Of a stretch of 38,619 bases of DNA, positions 31,674 through 38,602 are shown one piece after another. The notes beneath the pieces were generated by a model. It was not told where the DNA came from. It did not search any database and saw only the letters and a program-made list of their open reading frames with translations. The translations under genes and the position numbers were made by a program. Source of the DNA: Microcaldota archaeon (lineage in GTDB: Archaea > Micrarchaeota > Micrarchaeia > Micrarchaeales > CABMGC01); contig JAGWHN010000008.1 of the NCBI GenBank assembly GCA_028866785.1, positions 1-38,619 of the forward strand, written 5' to 3'. The stretch's first letter is position 1, and each line of letters starts with the position of its first letter.

Positions 31674-32678
31674 CTACTCAATGATTCTACTCCCTTCAAC
31701 TCCCAAAGTCGTCAAAATCGCCCTAAAACCCTTATCCAGAAATCTTTTTTTAAGCTTTTCAGATTCGCTACTATCGCTGCTTATTACTATTGCGCAGCCT
31801 CCCATTCCTGCTCCAGTAATCTTAGCGCCAAGAGCGCCATTCCCATTTGCTATTTGGATTATCTCATCCAGCCTAGGTGTTGAGACGCCCAAAGCGCGAA
31901 GTAAGGAGTTGTTCTCTTTTGCAAGAGTGCCAATACCCTGTAAATCACTCTTTCTAAGAAGCGTTATTGCTTCCTCTGAGAGCAAATCAATGTTATCCAA
32001 AATCTCGTTTATCCTTTTAGGCTCTTTATTTCTGAGTTCTTTTACAAAACTCACCGCATCTTTTGTGCGTGAGGGTTCTCCGCTGTCAACTACGAGTAGT
32101 GGTATGGTGTAGTCTATTGTAAGTGGCCTAGGCCCTTCCGACTTCTTGTAAGAGAGGTATCCCCCAAATGTGACCGTGCTTGTGTCTATTCCAGAAGGCA
32201 TCCCTCCATGCGCAATTACATCCCCTAGATATGCTATCTCATTTACCTCATTTTTTGTAAGGCTTGATCCAAGTTCTGCATAGATTGCAGTGACTATACC
32301 CGAGTATATGGAGGCTGACCTCCCGATTCCCTTTATCCCCTCTTTAAAATCCACACTTATCTCCAGATTCTCAAAACCAAGTCTCTGCATTGTCTCTCCC
32401 GCTACAACCTGGATTGAATCGACAAACGACATGGACTTTAAAGCCTCAAAATTTTTGGTCTCATAGTTTTTTCTAAATTCTGCCAGTTTCTCAAAGAGGT
32501 CCGTCTTTGAGATTGAGACGGATTTGGGTTCAAATGGCATAAGTATGCCCAGCCCTTCGCCTTTCCTGTGAGCATCAATATACGTCCCCTCTCCTATAGC
32601 TGCAGCTACTCCCCTTTTGTCGTATGGAACGGCATGCTCGCCAAATAATATTACCTTGCAAGGAGTGAAGGATCTCAT
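31674..32678 (-). CDS. mvk: Mevalonate kinase (GHMP family)
   Basis: Phosphorylates mevalonate at the 5-hydroxyl. In the 334-residue protein the GHMP motifs are 'ILFGEHAVPY' near residue 10, the ATP loop 'GIKGIGRSASIYSG', 'HGGMPSGIDTSTVTFGGYL' (holding the catalytic Asp), and the C-terminal 'AKITGAGMGGCAIV'. The ATP loop usually reads PxGAGLGSSA; here the first conserved Ser is Arg, a notable change that could alter specificity (another GHMP step of the pathway, such as a mevalonate-3-kinase, is possible). It follows two unknown genes in the same direction and ends 95 bases before the leaderless ppa-idi unit. Confidence 0.85.
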   Translation of the reverse strand: MRSFTPCKVILFGEHAVPYDKRGVAAAIGEGTYIDAHRKGEGLGILMPFEPKSVSISKTDLFEKLAEFRKNYETKNFEALKSMSFVDSIQVVAGETMQRLGFENLEISVDFKEGIKGIGRSASIYSGIVTAIYAELGSSLTKNEVNEIAYLGDVIAHGGMPSGIDTSTVTFGGYLSYKKSEGPRPLTIDYTIPLLVVDSGEPSRTKDAVSFVKELRNKEPKRINEILDNIDLLSEEAITLLRKSDLQGIGTLAKENNSLLRALGVSTPRLDEIIQIANGNGALGAKITGAGMGGCAIVISSDSSESEKLKKRFLDKGFRAILTTLGVEGSRIIE

Positions 32679-32698
32679 TTATTCCAGCCCTAATTTGT

Positions 32699-33247
32699 CT
32701 AAAAAGATTTTCTATTTACAAGTCCCGTTTTTACCCTTGTATTGCCCGAAAGTTCTTTGATTCCAACCTCCGTGAGCATGAATCTCATGTTCCTTGTTTG
32801 TGCCTGCTCTCTTGTCACCAAGCCATAATTGCCTAGCAATGCAACTAGCGCAAAAGCCTCATTCGCATCAAAACCCACTTTTCTCAGATCCGAAAGGTAC
32901 ATTATGTTGAATATTTTTCCCTTCTCCCTAAATCCTTTCAGTATTGACACTATTTCTGGCCTGACCTCCTCCGCCCTATCCTTGAAAATTCCGATCACTA
33001 TATGGCCCATATCTACTTTTACGAGGTTCGGGGAATCCATAACGTCCTCGACATACTTAACATCCTCGTTCATGAAAATTTGCGTTCCCTCCCTCTGAAC
33101 TTCGAGCAGGGCACGTTTGTAGTACACCTCTGTTGCGTAATTTGTCTTTGAAATAAGGGGCAATGTTCTCGTATCAGCACCAATTACATCGCTCCTTGTT
33201 CTATTTATACTTTGGGAGCGGGTTTGTATGCCAAATCTAATTCTCAC
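32699..33247 (-). CDS. Unknown protein with possible winged-helix C-terminus
   Basis: Not recognised. The 182 residues hold a beta-alpha part ('LVKVDMGHIVIGIFKDRAEE') and a helical C-terminal region ('NEAFALVALLGNYGLVTREQ', 'RFMLTEVGIKELSG') that resembles a winged helix. The GTG start overlaps the stop of the preceding gene (GTGA), so the two are coupled, and mvk follows 20 bases later. Confidence 0.6.
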   Translation of the reverse strand: MRIRFGIQTRSQSINRTRSDVIGADTRTLPLISKTNYATEVYYKRALLEVQREGTQIFMNEDVKYVEDVMDSPNLVKVDMGHIVIGIFKDRAEEVRPEIVSILKGFREKGKIFNIMYLSDLRKVGFDANEAFALVALLGNYGLVTREQAQTRNMRFMLTEVGIKELSGNTRVKTGLVNRKSF

Positions 33248-33618
33248 TTTGAGTTTTTGGAAATTTGGGCCTTCAGCTGGTCCAAAACCCCGAATTGCGA
33301 TGCTATTTTTGCGATAATCCTATCGAGCAGCTCCCCCGCCTCCTTTTCCGTCTTGAATGCCTGCTCAATCCAGTAATTCCAGTCGTCCTTTCCGGACCTC
33401 ATCTCTGTGATTACCGCGAATTTCTTTATGGTCTTTCCACCTTCCGGCTTTCTTTTGATCTTGTAGATGTCTGACCTCATGAAAAAGCCGTCCGGATTCT
33501 TATTGTTGTCAAGGCGCCTTATGACCTGCCATACCTTTCCATCAAGGATAACGCTGTCAAACCCGTTCTTCGGGTCCTTGCTCCTGAATGGATTCTCTGG
33601 GATCTTGATGCTTGGCAT
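33244..33618 (-). CDS. Unknown 124-residue protein, first gene of the mvk transcript
   Basis: Not recognised. A soluble alpha+beta protein: 'DSVILDGKVWQVIRRLDNNK', 'FFMRSDIYKIKRKPEGGKTI', then a helical end 'EKEAGELLDRIIAKIASQFG'. It has a TATA box about 55 bases upstream and no signal or membrane segment. The overlap with the next gene suggests that the two products act together. Confidence 0.6.
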   Translation of the reverse strand: MPSIKIPENPFRSKDPKNGFDSVILDGKVWQVIRRLDNNKNPDGFFMRSDIYKIKRKPEGGKTIKKFAVITEMRSGKDDWNYWIEQAFKTEKEAGELLDRIIAKIASQFGVLDQLKAQISKNSK

Positions 33619-33665
33619 GGTCTCACACGTGTTACCTGAAAATTATCTAATAGGATTCGCCTGGG

Positions 33666-33677
33666 CTTATTTATACC
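33666..33677 (-). promoter_or_regulatory. TATA box before the 124-residue gene and mvk unit
   Basis: Minus-strand GGTATAAATAAG, about 48-59 bases before the ATG at 33618; it is almost the same sequence as the lonB box. Confidence 0.55.
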
Positions 33678-33709
33678 TAACACTTATTTTTGTTTGTGGC
33701 GCGCCTGCT

Positions 33710-34306
33710 CTATATTCTCTTTGTGTAGAGGCAAAATCCCACGACGAGTGCCCAGATTATCTCATTGTAAAATAATATTTCCTCAACGCCTCCATGTCCA
33801 AGCCCGCCTATAACAATCGTGTGCCCTGTCATGTTAAGGAAAGAGAGCAACACTATAAAAATTGAAAGAAGTCCCACCGCAACCGTATAATATACGAGCG
33901 GCTTTTTGAAGACTTTTGCAAAGCCCAAAGCCGTAATTCCTATTGTGCCAAAAACTATCATCGCTGAGATTATGTGTGGTGCACCGGTAGTTTCCGGGAA
34001 TGTTCCGACGCCTATAGCGCCTATCGCCGAAATTGCAAACGCGAGCGCGATATATCTGCGGTTGGATTTGTAGATCAGGTATGCGGCAATCAGTATGATT
34101 ATTCCAAATGCCTGGATTGCGGTGTTAAAGATGATTGCCGTGCCCCCTACTCCCAGATCACTTATGTAATTGTCATTTAGGCTGTAGTTGGGATAGAGGT
34201 GCTGGGCAATAAGTACAAAAAGTATAATCTCAATTGCAGCAAGTCCAATAAGTATCCCTGCAGTTCTGCTGGAGTTCTTAACTTTCCCTTTTGCCATGAG
34301 AACCAT
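33710..34306 (-). CDS. DUF998-like polytopic membrane protein
   Basis: A 198-residue membrane protein with about six helices. After helix 1 comes 'HLYPNYSLNDNYISDLGVGG', and later 'GTFPETTGAPHIISAMIVF' and 'IGGLGHGGVEEILFYNEIIW'; the ISDLG, FPE and His residues at membrane faces are typical of DUF998 proteins, whose function is unknown. ATG at 34306 or 34297 are both possible; either overlaps the end of the homing endonuclease gene by 29 or 20 bases. The overlap could mean that the endonuclease gene was inserted just upstream and took over its start region. Confidence 0.75.
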   Translation of the reverse strand: MVLMAKGKVKNSSRTAGILIGLAAIEIILFVLIAQHLYPNYSLNDNYISDLGVGGTAIIFNTAIQAFGIIILIAAYLIYKSNRRYIALAFAISAIGAIGVGTFPETTGAPHIISAMIVFGTIGITALGFAKVFKKPLVYYTVAVGLLSIFIVLLSFLNMTGHTIVIGGLGHGGVEEILFYNEIIWALVVGFCLYTKRI

Positions 34307-34946
34307 TGGAAAGAGCAGAATTAAAAGAAAGTAGGGGTCTTACCAATGCCTTTAATTTAATTTTTCTTTTGACATGCCTAAATCCTATGAATTTGCTAAA
34401 TTTTATTAAATCCCCTTTATTTACTGTGAGATACCACGTTTTGTCAGAATTTGGCCCTGTAATTACCGATTTTATTCCAACTTGACTTAGCATTATACCT
34501 ATCTGCTCTAAACCATTTTTATTCACAGATTTTATCCTAACCCTTTTTCTCGAAGTGTCTACTGTACCTTCATCATCAAAAAATGCCTTTAACCACTCTA
34601 ACTGTAATTTTTTATATCCTTCAAAAATCTGAGAATCTATTCTCCAGCTATGTGAATCTAAAGCCCCCATCCCTCTTAGCCTATCAAAAATCCATTTTCC
34701 TTGGACCTCAACCTCATTATTTGCTACTAAAAATGCCTTTCTTTTATAGGCCTCCTTCACGTCTTTCTGAAAAAGTCTCTTTAAAAGTATTTGTGTGTTA
34801 GAGTACCTTACGTGATAGTATTTTCTAAAAATACTTTTCCTAAAATTATTTTTTATGTCTGCTTCATTCCTACGCGCCACGGAAGTATAAGTGTATCCGT
34901 CTGCACAGATGTGTGCATGTATCCTAGCTTCGGAAGGTTTTATCAT
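34278..34946 (-). CDS. LAGLIDADG homing endonuclease, free-standing
   Basis: A 222-residue DNA endonuclease of the two-motif LAGLIDADG type. Motif 1 is 'ARIHAHICADGY' (acidic Asp16) and motif 2 'LEWLKAFFDDEGTV' (Asp124-Glu126); the rest is basic, for DNA binding. Such enzymes cut intron-less or intein-less alleles so that their element is copied in. Here the gene is not inside an intron: it begins 11 bases after the 3' end of an intron-containing tRNA-Trp gene in the same direction. The frame stays open into the tRNA, but ATG at 34946 marks the start of similarity. It is clearly more AT-rich than its neighbours, a sign of recent transfer. Confidence 0.85.
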   Translation of the reverse strand: MIKPSEARIHAHICADGYTYTSVARRNEADIKNNFRKSIFRKYYHVRYSNTQILLKRLFQKDVKEAYKRKAFLVANNEVEVQGKWIFDRLRGMGALDSHSWRIDSQIFEGYKKLQLEWLKAFFDDEGTVDTSRKRVRIKSVNKNGLEQIGIMLSQVGIKSVITGPNSDKTWYLTVNKGDLIKFSKFIGFRHVKRKIKLKALVRPLLSFNSALSNGSHGKRES

Positions 34947-34957
34947 TTTAAATGGAT

Positions 34958-35102
34958 TGGGGTTGCCGAGATTTGAACTCGAACTTGCTGGTGGCACCTA
35001 TTCATAAATCATCGCTCCAAATTCAGTTCATCGCGGTTTCCCGCTCATATATTCTTTTGAATATCTGGAGCCAGCCGCGCTGCCAGGTTACGCAACAACC
35101 CC
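34958..35102 (-). tRNA. trnW: tRNA-Trp (anticodon CCA) with 72-base intron
   Basis: Exons at 35102-35065 and 34992-34958. The acceptor stem GGGGTTG/CAACCCC, D stem GCGT/GCGC, anticodon stem GCTGG/CCAGC and T stem TCGAG/CTCGG around loop TTCAAAT all pair. The anticodon loop is C-T-C-C-A-G-(intron)-A with anticodon CCA at 35068-35066. The discriminator is A at 34958; CCA is not encoded. The intron sits at the canonical 37/38 site and folds into a bulge-helix-bulge. A TATA box 25-30 bases upstream is shared with the divergent Nudix gene. Confidence 0.93.
34993..35064 (-). other. tRNA-Trp intron with bulge-helix-bulge
   Basis: A 72-base archaeal intron. Intron TATTCA (bases 2-7) pairs with TGAATA (61-66). 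The three-base bulges are A-G^A and C-C^A, with the cut after the second base in each, and the central helix is exon CTCC with intron GGTG (one T-T mismatch). Inside are a GCGG-GAAA-CCGC hairpin and two GCGATGA copies (35028-35034 and 35009-35015) with CTGA between (35023-35026), which recall C and D boxes. The segment TGGAGC (35019-35014) is complementary to the 5' anticodon arm. Confidence 0.8.
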
Positions 35103-35124
35103 ACAGATGATTAATGCAATAACA

Positions 35125-35140
35125 AGATATTTATTTTAGA
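35125..35140. promoter_or_regulatory. Shared TATA box for tRNA-Trp and Nudix gene
   Basis: AGATATTTATTTTAGA. Its centre is about 30 bases from the tRNA 5' end on one side and about 31 bases from the Nudix ATG on the other, so one AT-rich box could serve both divergent transcripts. Confidence 0.45.
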
Positions 35141-35162
35141 TTATGTCCTTAGTAGTGGTTTG

Positions 35163-35678
35163 ATGGTAAGAGTAATTTACAAGGACAAGTTTTTGACCAT
35201 CAAAGAGCGCACAATCACTGTCAGAGGCAAGCGGCTCAAAATGCACAGATACGAGCAAGATGATGTGGTCGTTATTTTGCCTCTAGTTAAAAAAGGAGTA
35301 TTTTTGCTTGAGAGGCAGTTCAGGCACGGCATTGATAAATACCTCCTAGAGTTCCCTGCAGGTCACATGGAAAAGGGCGAAAACGCCAAATTTGCGGCGA
35401 TTAGAGAGTTTGAGGAAGAGACTGGCTACAAACCCCGAAAGATAAGGCACCTCTTTAGCGAACTTAGCAATCCTGCGGTAAGCAAGAGGCAGTTTCACTA
35501 CTTTTTGGCTGAGGACCTTGTGAAAGCGGGAAAAAAGCACTTTGATGACTATGAAATACTTGAGACACTTGAAATGCCAGATGCCAAGCTCTGGAAACTT
35601 ATAGGTCAAAATAAACTCAAGGACCCAAAGACAATAGCTGGATACCTATACTACAAAAATTTTGTTGAAAAACAGTGA
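35163..35678 (+). CDS. Nudix hydrolase, ADP-ribose pyrophosphatase-like (second copy)
   Basis: A 171-residue Nudix protein, with the same plan as that at 27.2 kb: strand 'VVVILPLVKKGVFLLERQFR', 'LEFPAGHMEKGE', and the Nudix box ending 'AIREFEEETGY'. The likely substrate is ADP-ribose or a related sugar nucleotide. The start ATG at 35163 is preferred to TTG at 35160. It is first in a rightward run with a HAD phosphatase 4 bases on, then proline dehydrogenase and proS. Confidence 0.88.
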   Translation: MVRVIYKDKFLTIKERTITVRGKRLKMHRYEQDDVVVILPLVKKGVFLLERQFRHGIDKYLLEFPAGHMEKGENAKFAAIREFEEETGYKPRKIRHLFSELSNPAVSKRQFHYFLAEDLVKAGKKHFDDYEILETLEMPDAKLWKLIGQNKLKDPKTIAGYLYYKNFVEKQ

Positions 35679-35682
35679 ACTC

Positions 35683-36285
35683 ATGATAAAATGCATTTTA
35701 TTTGACTTAGGAGGAGTGCTTGTTGACTTCTCTGACGATGACTACTTCAGGTATCTTTCAAAGGTGAGCGGTAAAAAACCAAAGGAAGTTGAAAAACTCC
35801 TTGATTACTGGTGGAGAAGGATAGACCTTGGTCTGATTCATATAAAGTTCTTTGAGGAAAAGATAGAGAAGCTCCTAAAGATTCCAAAGGAGAAGGTACA
35901 GTGGATCGAATTCTATGAAAAAAGGGTCAAGCTCAATAATAAGATGATGAAACTCAAGAAGGCGCTCCGCAAGAGGTACAAAGTTGCGTTCCTCTCAAAT
36001 ATCGACTTTAGCAGGTATGACATTGCAATGTCGAGGCTTGACATGAAGCACTTTGACCGCGACTTTGCCTCCTGCTACATGAAGCTTAGAAAGCCAGATC
36101 CGGAGATATACAAAGTTGTTGCAAAGAAGATGAAACTTAAGCCGCAAGAAATTGTATTCATCGACAATAGACTCGACAATGTGCTTGGTGCAAGGAGCGC
36201 CGGCATGAAGGCGCTATGGTTCAAAGGCAATAGGGCGGTGCTCGAGAAGCAGCTAAAGAAGCTTAACGTAAAATGGGGTAAATGA
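35683..36285 (+). CDS. HAD-family phosphatase, YihX-like
   Basis: A 200-residue haloacid-dehalogenase-fold hydrolase. Motif I is 'FDLGGVLVDF' (nucleophile Asp8, with Gly in place of the usual second Asp, as in YihX-type proteins), motif II 'AFLSNIDFS', motif III 'KLRKPDPEIY' and motif IV 'VFIDNRLDNVLGA'. YihX of E. coli acts on glucose 1-phosphate; the substrate here is unknown. ATG at 35683 follows GTGAACTC, 4 bases after the Nudix stop. The pairing with a Nudix enzyme hints at a joint job in nucleotide or sugar-phosphate clean-up. Confidence 0.85.
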   Translation: MIKCILFDLGGVLVDFSDDDYFRYLSKVSGKKPKEVEKLLDYWWRRIDLGLIHIKFFEEKIEKLLKIPKEKVQWIEFYEKRVKLNNKMMKLKKALRKRYKVAFLSNIDFSRYDIAMSRLDMKHFDRDFASCYMKLRKPDPEIYKVVAKKMKLKPQEIVFIDNRLDNVLGARSAGMKALWFKGNRAVLEKQLKKLNVKWGK

Positions 36286-36286
36286 T

Positions 36287-37135
36287 ATGCTAAAAGCGAT
36301 AAACGAACTAGGCAGCCTTTTTGCAAGGCAGTGGATAGCTGGAACAAAGGAGTCGGATGCGATTCACGCGGGGATTCAGATAAATGCGCAGGGCAAGAGC
36401 GCTATATTCAACTATCTTGGCGAGAATTTCAAGGACCCAAAGAAGATTGAGAACAGCGTGAGGATATACTTTGACATCTTCAAGCTGATGAAGCAAAGCG
36501 GCGTCAAGGGGAGCGTCTCAATTAAGCCATCGCAGCTGGGGCTTTTGGTAAGCGATCAGCTCTTCTACAAGAATTATCTAAGAATAGTCTCGCACGCGAG
36601 CAAGCTCGGCTACTATGTATGGGTGGATGCAGAGGAGTACGAGTACATAGACAGAACTCACGGGATTGTAATAAAGATGCTAAAGAAGCACAAAAACACA
36701 GGCATAGGGATACAGACAAAGCTAAGGCGAAGCTTGAGGGACGCCCAGGCAATAGCAAAGCATGGGGGCCTAATCAGACTGGTGAAGGGCGCATACGCAG
36801 AGCCCGAAGAGAGGGCCTACAACACCAAAGAGGAGATACGCGCCAACTATCTCCATATAATGGAAACTTTGTTTAGGAAGAAGGCAAGGCTGATGGTCGC
36901 AACGCACGATGATTATCTAATCTTTAAAGCTCTTTCACTTCAAAAGAAGTACAAGCACAAGGCGATGTTTGCGATGCTCAAGGGCATAAGGGGAAACCTC
37001 GCAAACGAGCTTGCCAGAAGCGGAGAAGACATGCACATATACATTCCATTCGGAGAAGAATGGTTTGAGTACTCGGTAAGGAGGATGAAGGAGGGACATA
37101 CAATGCTCCTGCTAAGGTCAATCTTCCAGCAGTAG
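36287..37135 (+). CDS. Proline dehydrogenase, monofunctional
   Basis: FAD enzyme that oxidises proline to pyrroline-5-carboxylate. The 282-residue TIM barrel shows the whole family series: 'GSVSIKPSQLGL', 'VWVDAEEYEYIDRT', 'GIGIQTKLRRS', 'IRLVKGAYAEP', 'MVATHDD', 'FAMLKGIRG' and the substrate-binding 'EYSVRRMKE'. Electrons usually go to quinone. The partner pyrroline-5-carboxylate dehydrogenase is not in the window. The gene starts one base after the HAD stop and is followed by proS, so proline use and proline charging share a transcript. Confidence 0.9.
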   Translation: MLKAINELGSLFARQWIAGTKESDAIHAGIQINAQGKSAIFNYLGENFKDPKKIENSVRIYFDIFKLMKQSGVKGSVSIKPSQLGLLVSDQLFYKNYLRIVSHASKLGYYVWVDAEEYEYIDRTHGIVIKMLKKHKNTGIGIQTKLRRSLRDAQAIAKHGGLIRLVKGAYAEPEERAYNTKEEIRANYLHIMETLFRKKARLMVATHDDYLIFKALSLQKKYKHKAMFAMLKGIRGNLANELARSGEDMHIYIPFGEEWFEYSVRRMKEGHTMLLLRSIFQQ

Positions 37136-37144
37136 GTGTTTTAG

Positions 37145-38602
37145 TTGAATGACAAAAAAAAACAATCGGAAAATTCAAAGGTCACCTTCAATATAGACAA
37201 AGTGAAGGATTTTCCTGATTGGTACGATAAGGCATTAAGTGTCGGTGAGATAGTTGACACAAGGTATCCCCTCAAAGGGATGATAATCTGGCGCCCTTAT
37301 GGCTTCAAGTCTCTAAAATTGATGCTTAACATAATAGAGAACCTGCTTGATCTGCATGGCCATGAAGAAACCTATTTCCCAATGCTCATACCTGCATCAA
37401 TCTTTGGAAAAGAGAGAGATTTTCTTAAGGGATTTAGCGGTGAAGCTTTCGTTGTGACTAAGGCCGGCACTGAGAAGCTCGGCGAGGAACTCTACATAAG
37501 ACCTACCTCTGAGACGGTGATATATGATTCCGTAAAGCTTTGGATAAGGTCAACCTCGGATTTGCCACTAAAAATTTACCAGACTGTGAATACCTTTAGA
37601 CACGAAACAAAGACAACAAGACCGCTTTTGAGAGTAAGAGAGATCGTAAAGTTCAAAGAGGCCCACACGTTCCATCCAACCGCCTCAGATGCAGAAGAAC
37701 AAATAAAGGAGGGAATCAAAATATATCGTGAGTTCTTTGACACATTGCTTGTTCCATACAAGGTACTCAGGACTCCAAGTTGGGATACTTTTGCAGGGGC
37801 AATGTACAACTATGACTTCATGTCAGTAATGCCTGATGGCAAGGCGATTGAACTTGGATCTGTTATAAATCTCGGAGACAAGTTTGCAAAAGCATTCGAT
37901 ATAAAGTACCTAAAGGCTGACGGATCCAACGATTATGTGCACCAGACCTGCTATGGCATTTCTGAAAGAGAGCTCGGAGCGCTTATTTCTATACACGGCG
38001 ACAACAATGGACTGATCCTCCCACCTTCCGTGGCTCCAGTGCAGGTTGTCATAGTGCCTATACTCAAGGACAGCGCAAAGGAAGTAAACGCAAGGGCAAA
38101 ACAGATCGAAAAAGAACTTGTCCAGCTCGGCCTGCGAGTAAAAATAGACAGCAGAGACAAGACAATGGGCGAAAAGTTCTATGAGCTGGAGGCGAAGGGA
38201 ATACCTCTCAGAATCGAGATTGGCCCTAAGGAGATCAAGGAAGGCAAAATGGTTGTATTCAGGAGAGACACCCGTGAGAAGATAAATCTCGGTGATGCAG
38301 ATTTCCATAAAATAACAAAACTGATGGCGGACATCGGTAAAAACCTCAGGCAGCGTGCGCTTGACTATTTAGATGAAAGAGTGTTGCATTTCAGCAATGT
38401 AAAAGAGTTGCAAGAGAAGTACACAGAGCGAATAGGGATGGTTGGATTGCCTTGGTGTGGGGATGAGAAGTGCGGTAGGAGCCTGGAGGAAAAAATAGGC
38501 ATTCCTACGATAGGATATGATACAGAAACAAAAATCCATCAGGTGTGTGCATCATGCGGAAAATCTGCCACAACTGAGATGTTCTTTGGGAAGACCTACT
38601 AA
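37145..38602 (+). CDS. proS: Prolyl-tRNA synthetase, archaeal/eukaryotic type
   Basis: Class II synthetase for tRNA-Pro, 485 residues, with no bacterial-type editing insertion. Motif 1 region 'GMIIWRPYGFKSLKLM', 'YIRPTSETVIY' and motif 2 'FRHETKTTRPLLRVREI', proline pocket 'KEAHTFHPT', and motif 3 region 'GLILPPSVAPVQVVIVP' are all present. The C-terminal zinc domain has cysteines in 'CGDEKCG' and 'CASCGKS', and the protein ends in Tyr as this type does. The start is TTG at 37145, six bases after AGGTG. Confidence 0.97.
   Translation: MNDKKKQSENSKVTFNIDKVKDFPDWYDKALSVGEIVDTRYPLKGMIIWRPYGFKSLKLMLNIIENLLDLHGHEETYFPMLIPASIFGKERDFLKGFSGEAFVVTKAGTEKLGEELYIRPTSETVIYDSVKLWIRSTSDLPLKIYQTVNTFRHETKTTRPLLRVREIVKFKEAHTFHPTASDAEEQIKEGIKIYREFFDTLLVPYKVLRTPSWDTFAGAMYNYDFMSVMPDGKAIELGSVINLGDKFAKAFDIKYLKADGSNDYVHQTCYGISERELGALISIHGDNNGLILPPSVAPVQVVIVPILKDSAKEVNARAKQIEKELVQLGLRVKIDSRDKTMGEKFYELEAKGIPLRIEIGPKEIKEGKMVVFRRDTREKINLGDADFHKITKLMADIGKNLRQRALDYLDERVLHFSNVKELQEKYTERIGMVGLPWCGDEKCGRSLEEKIGIPTIGYDTETKIHQVCASCGKSATTEMFFGKTY

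Noticed and set aside
34947..34997. Extension of the homing endonuclease frame upstream into the tRNA-Trp exon
   Set aside because: The extra 17 codons are the tRNA 3' exon read as protein; similarity and a Met begin at 34946.
35047..35064. ATATTC-AAAA-GAATAT hairpin at the start of the tRNA intron as a separate regulatory element
   Set aside because: The same bases pair with TGAATA near the intron end to form the bulge-helix-bulge needed for splicing; the hairpin is at best an alternative fold.
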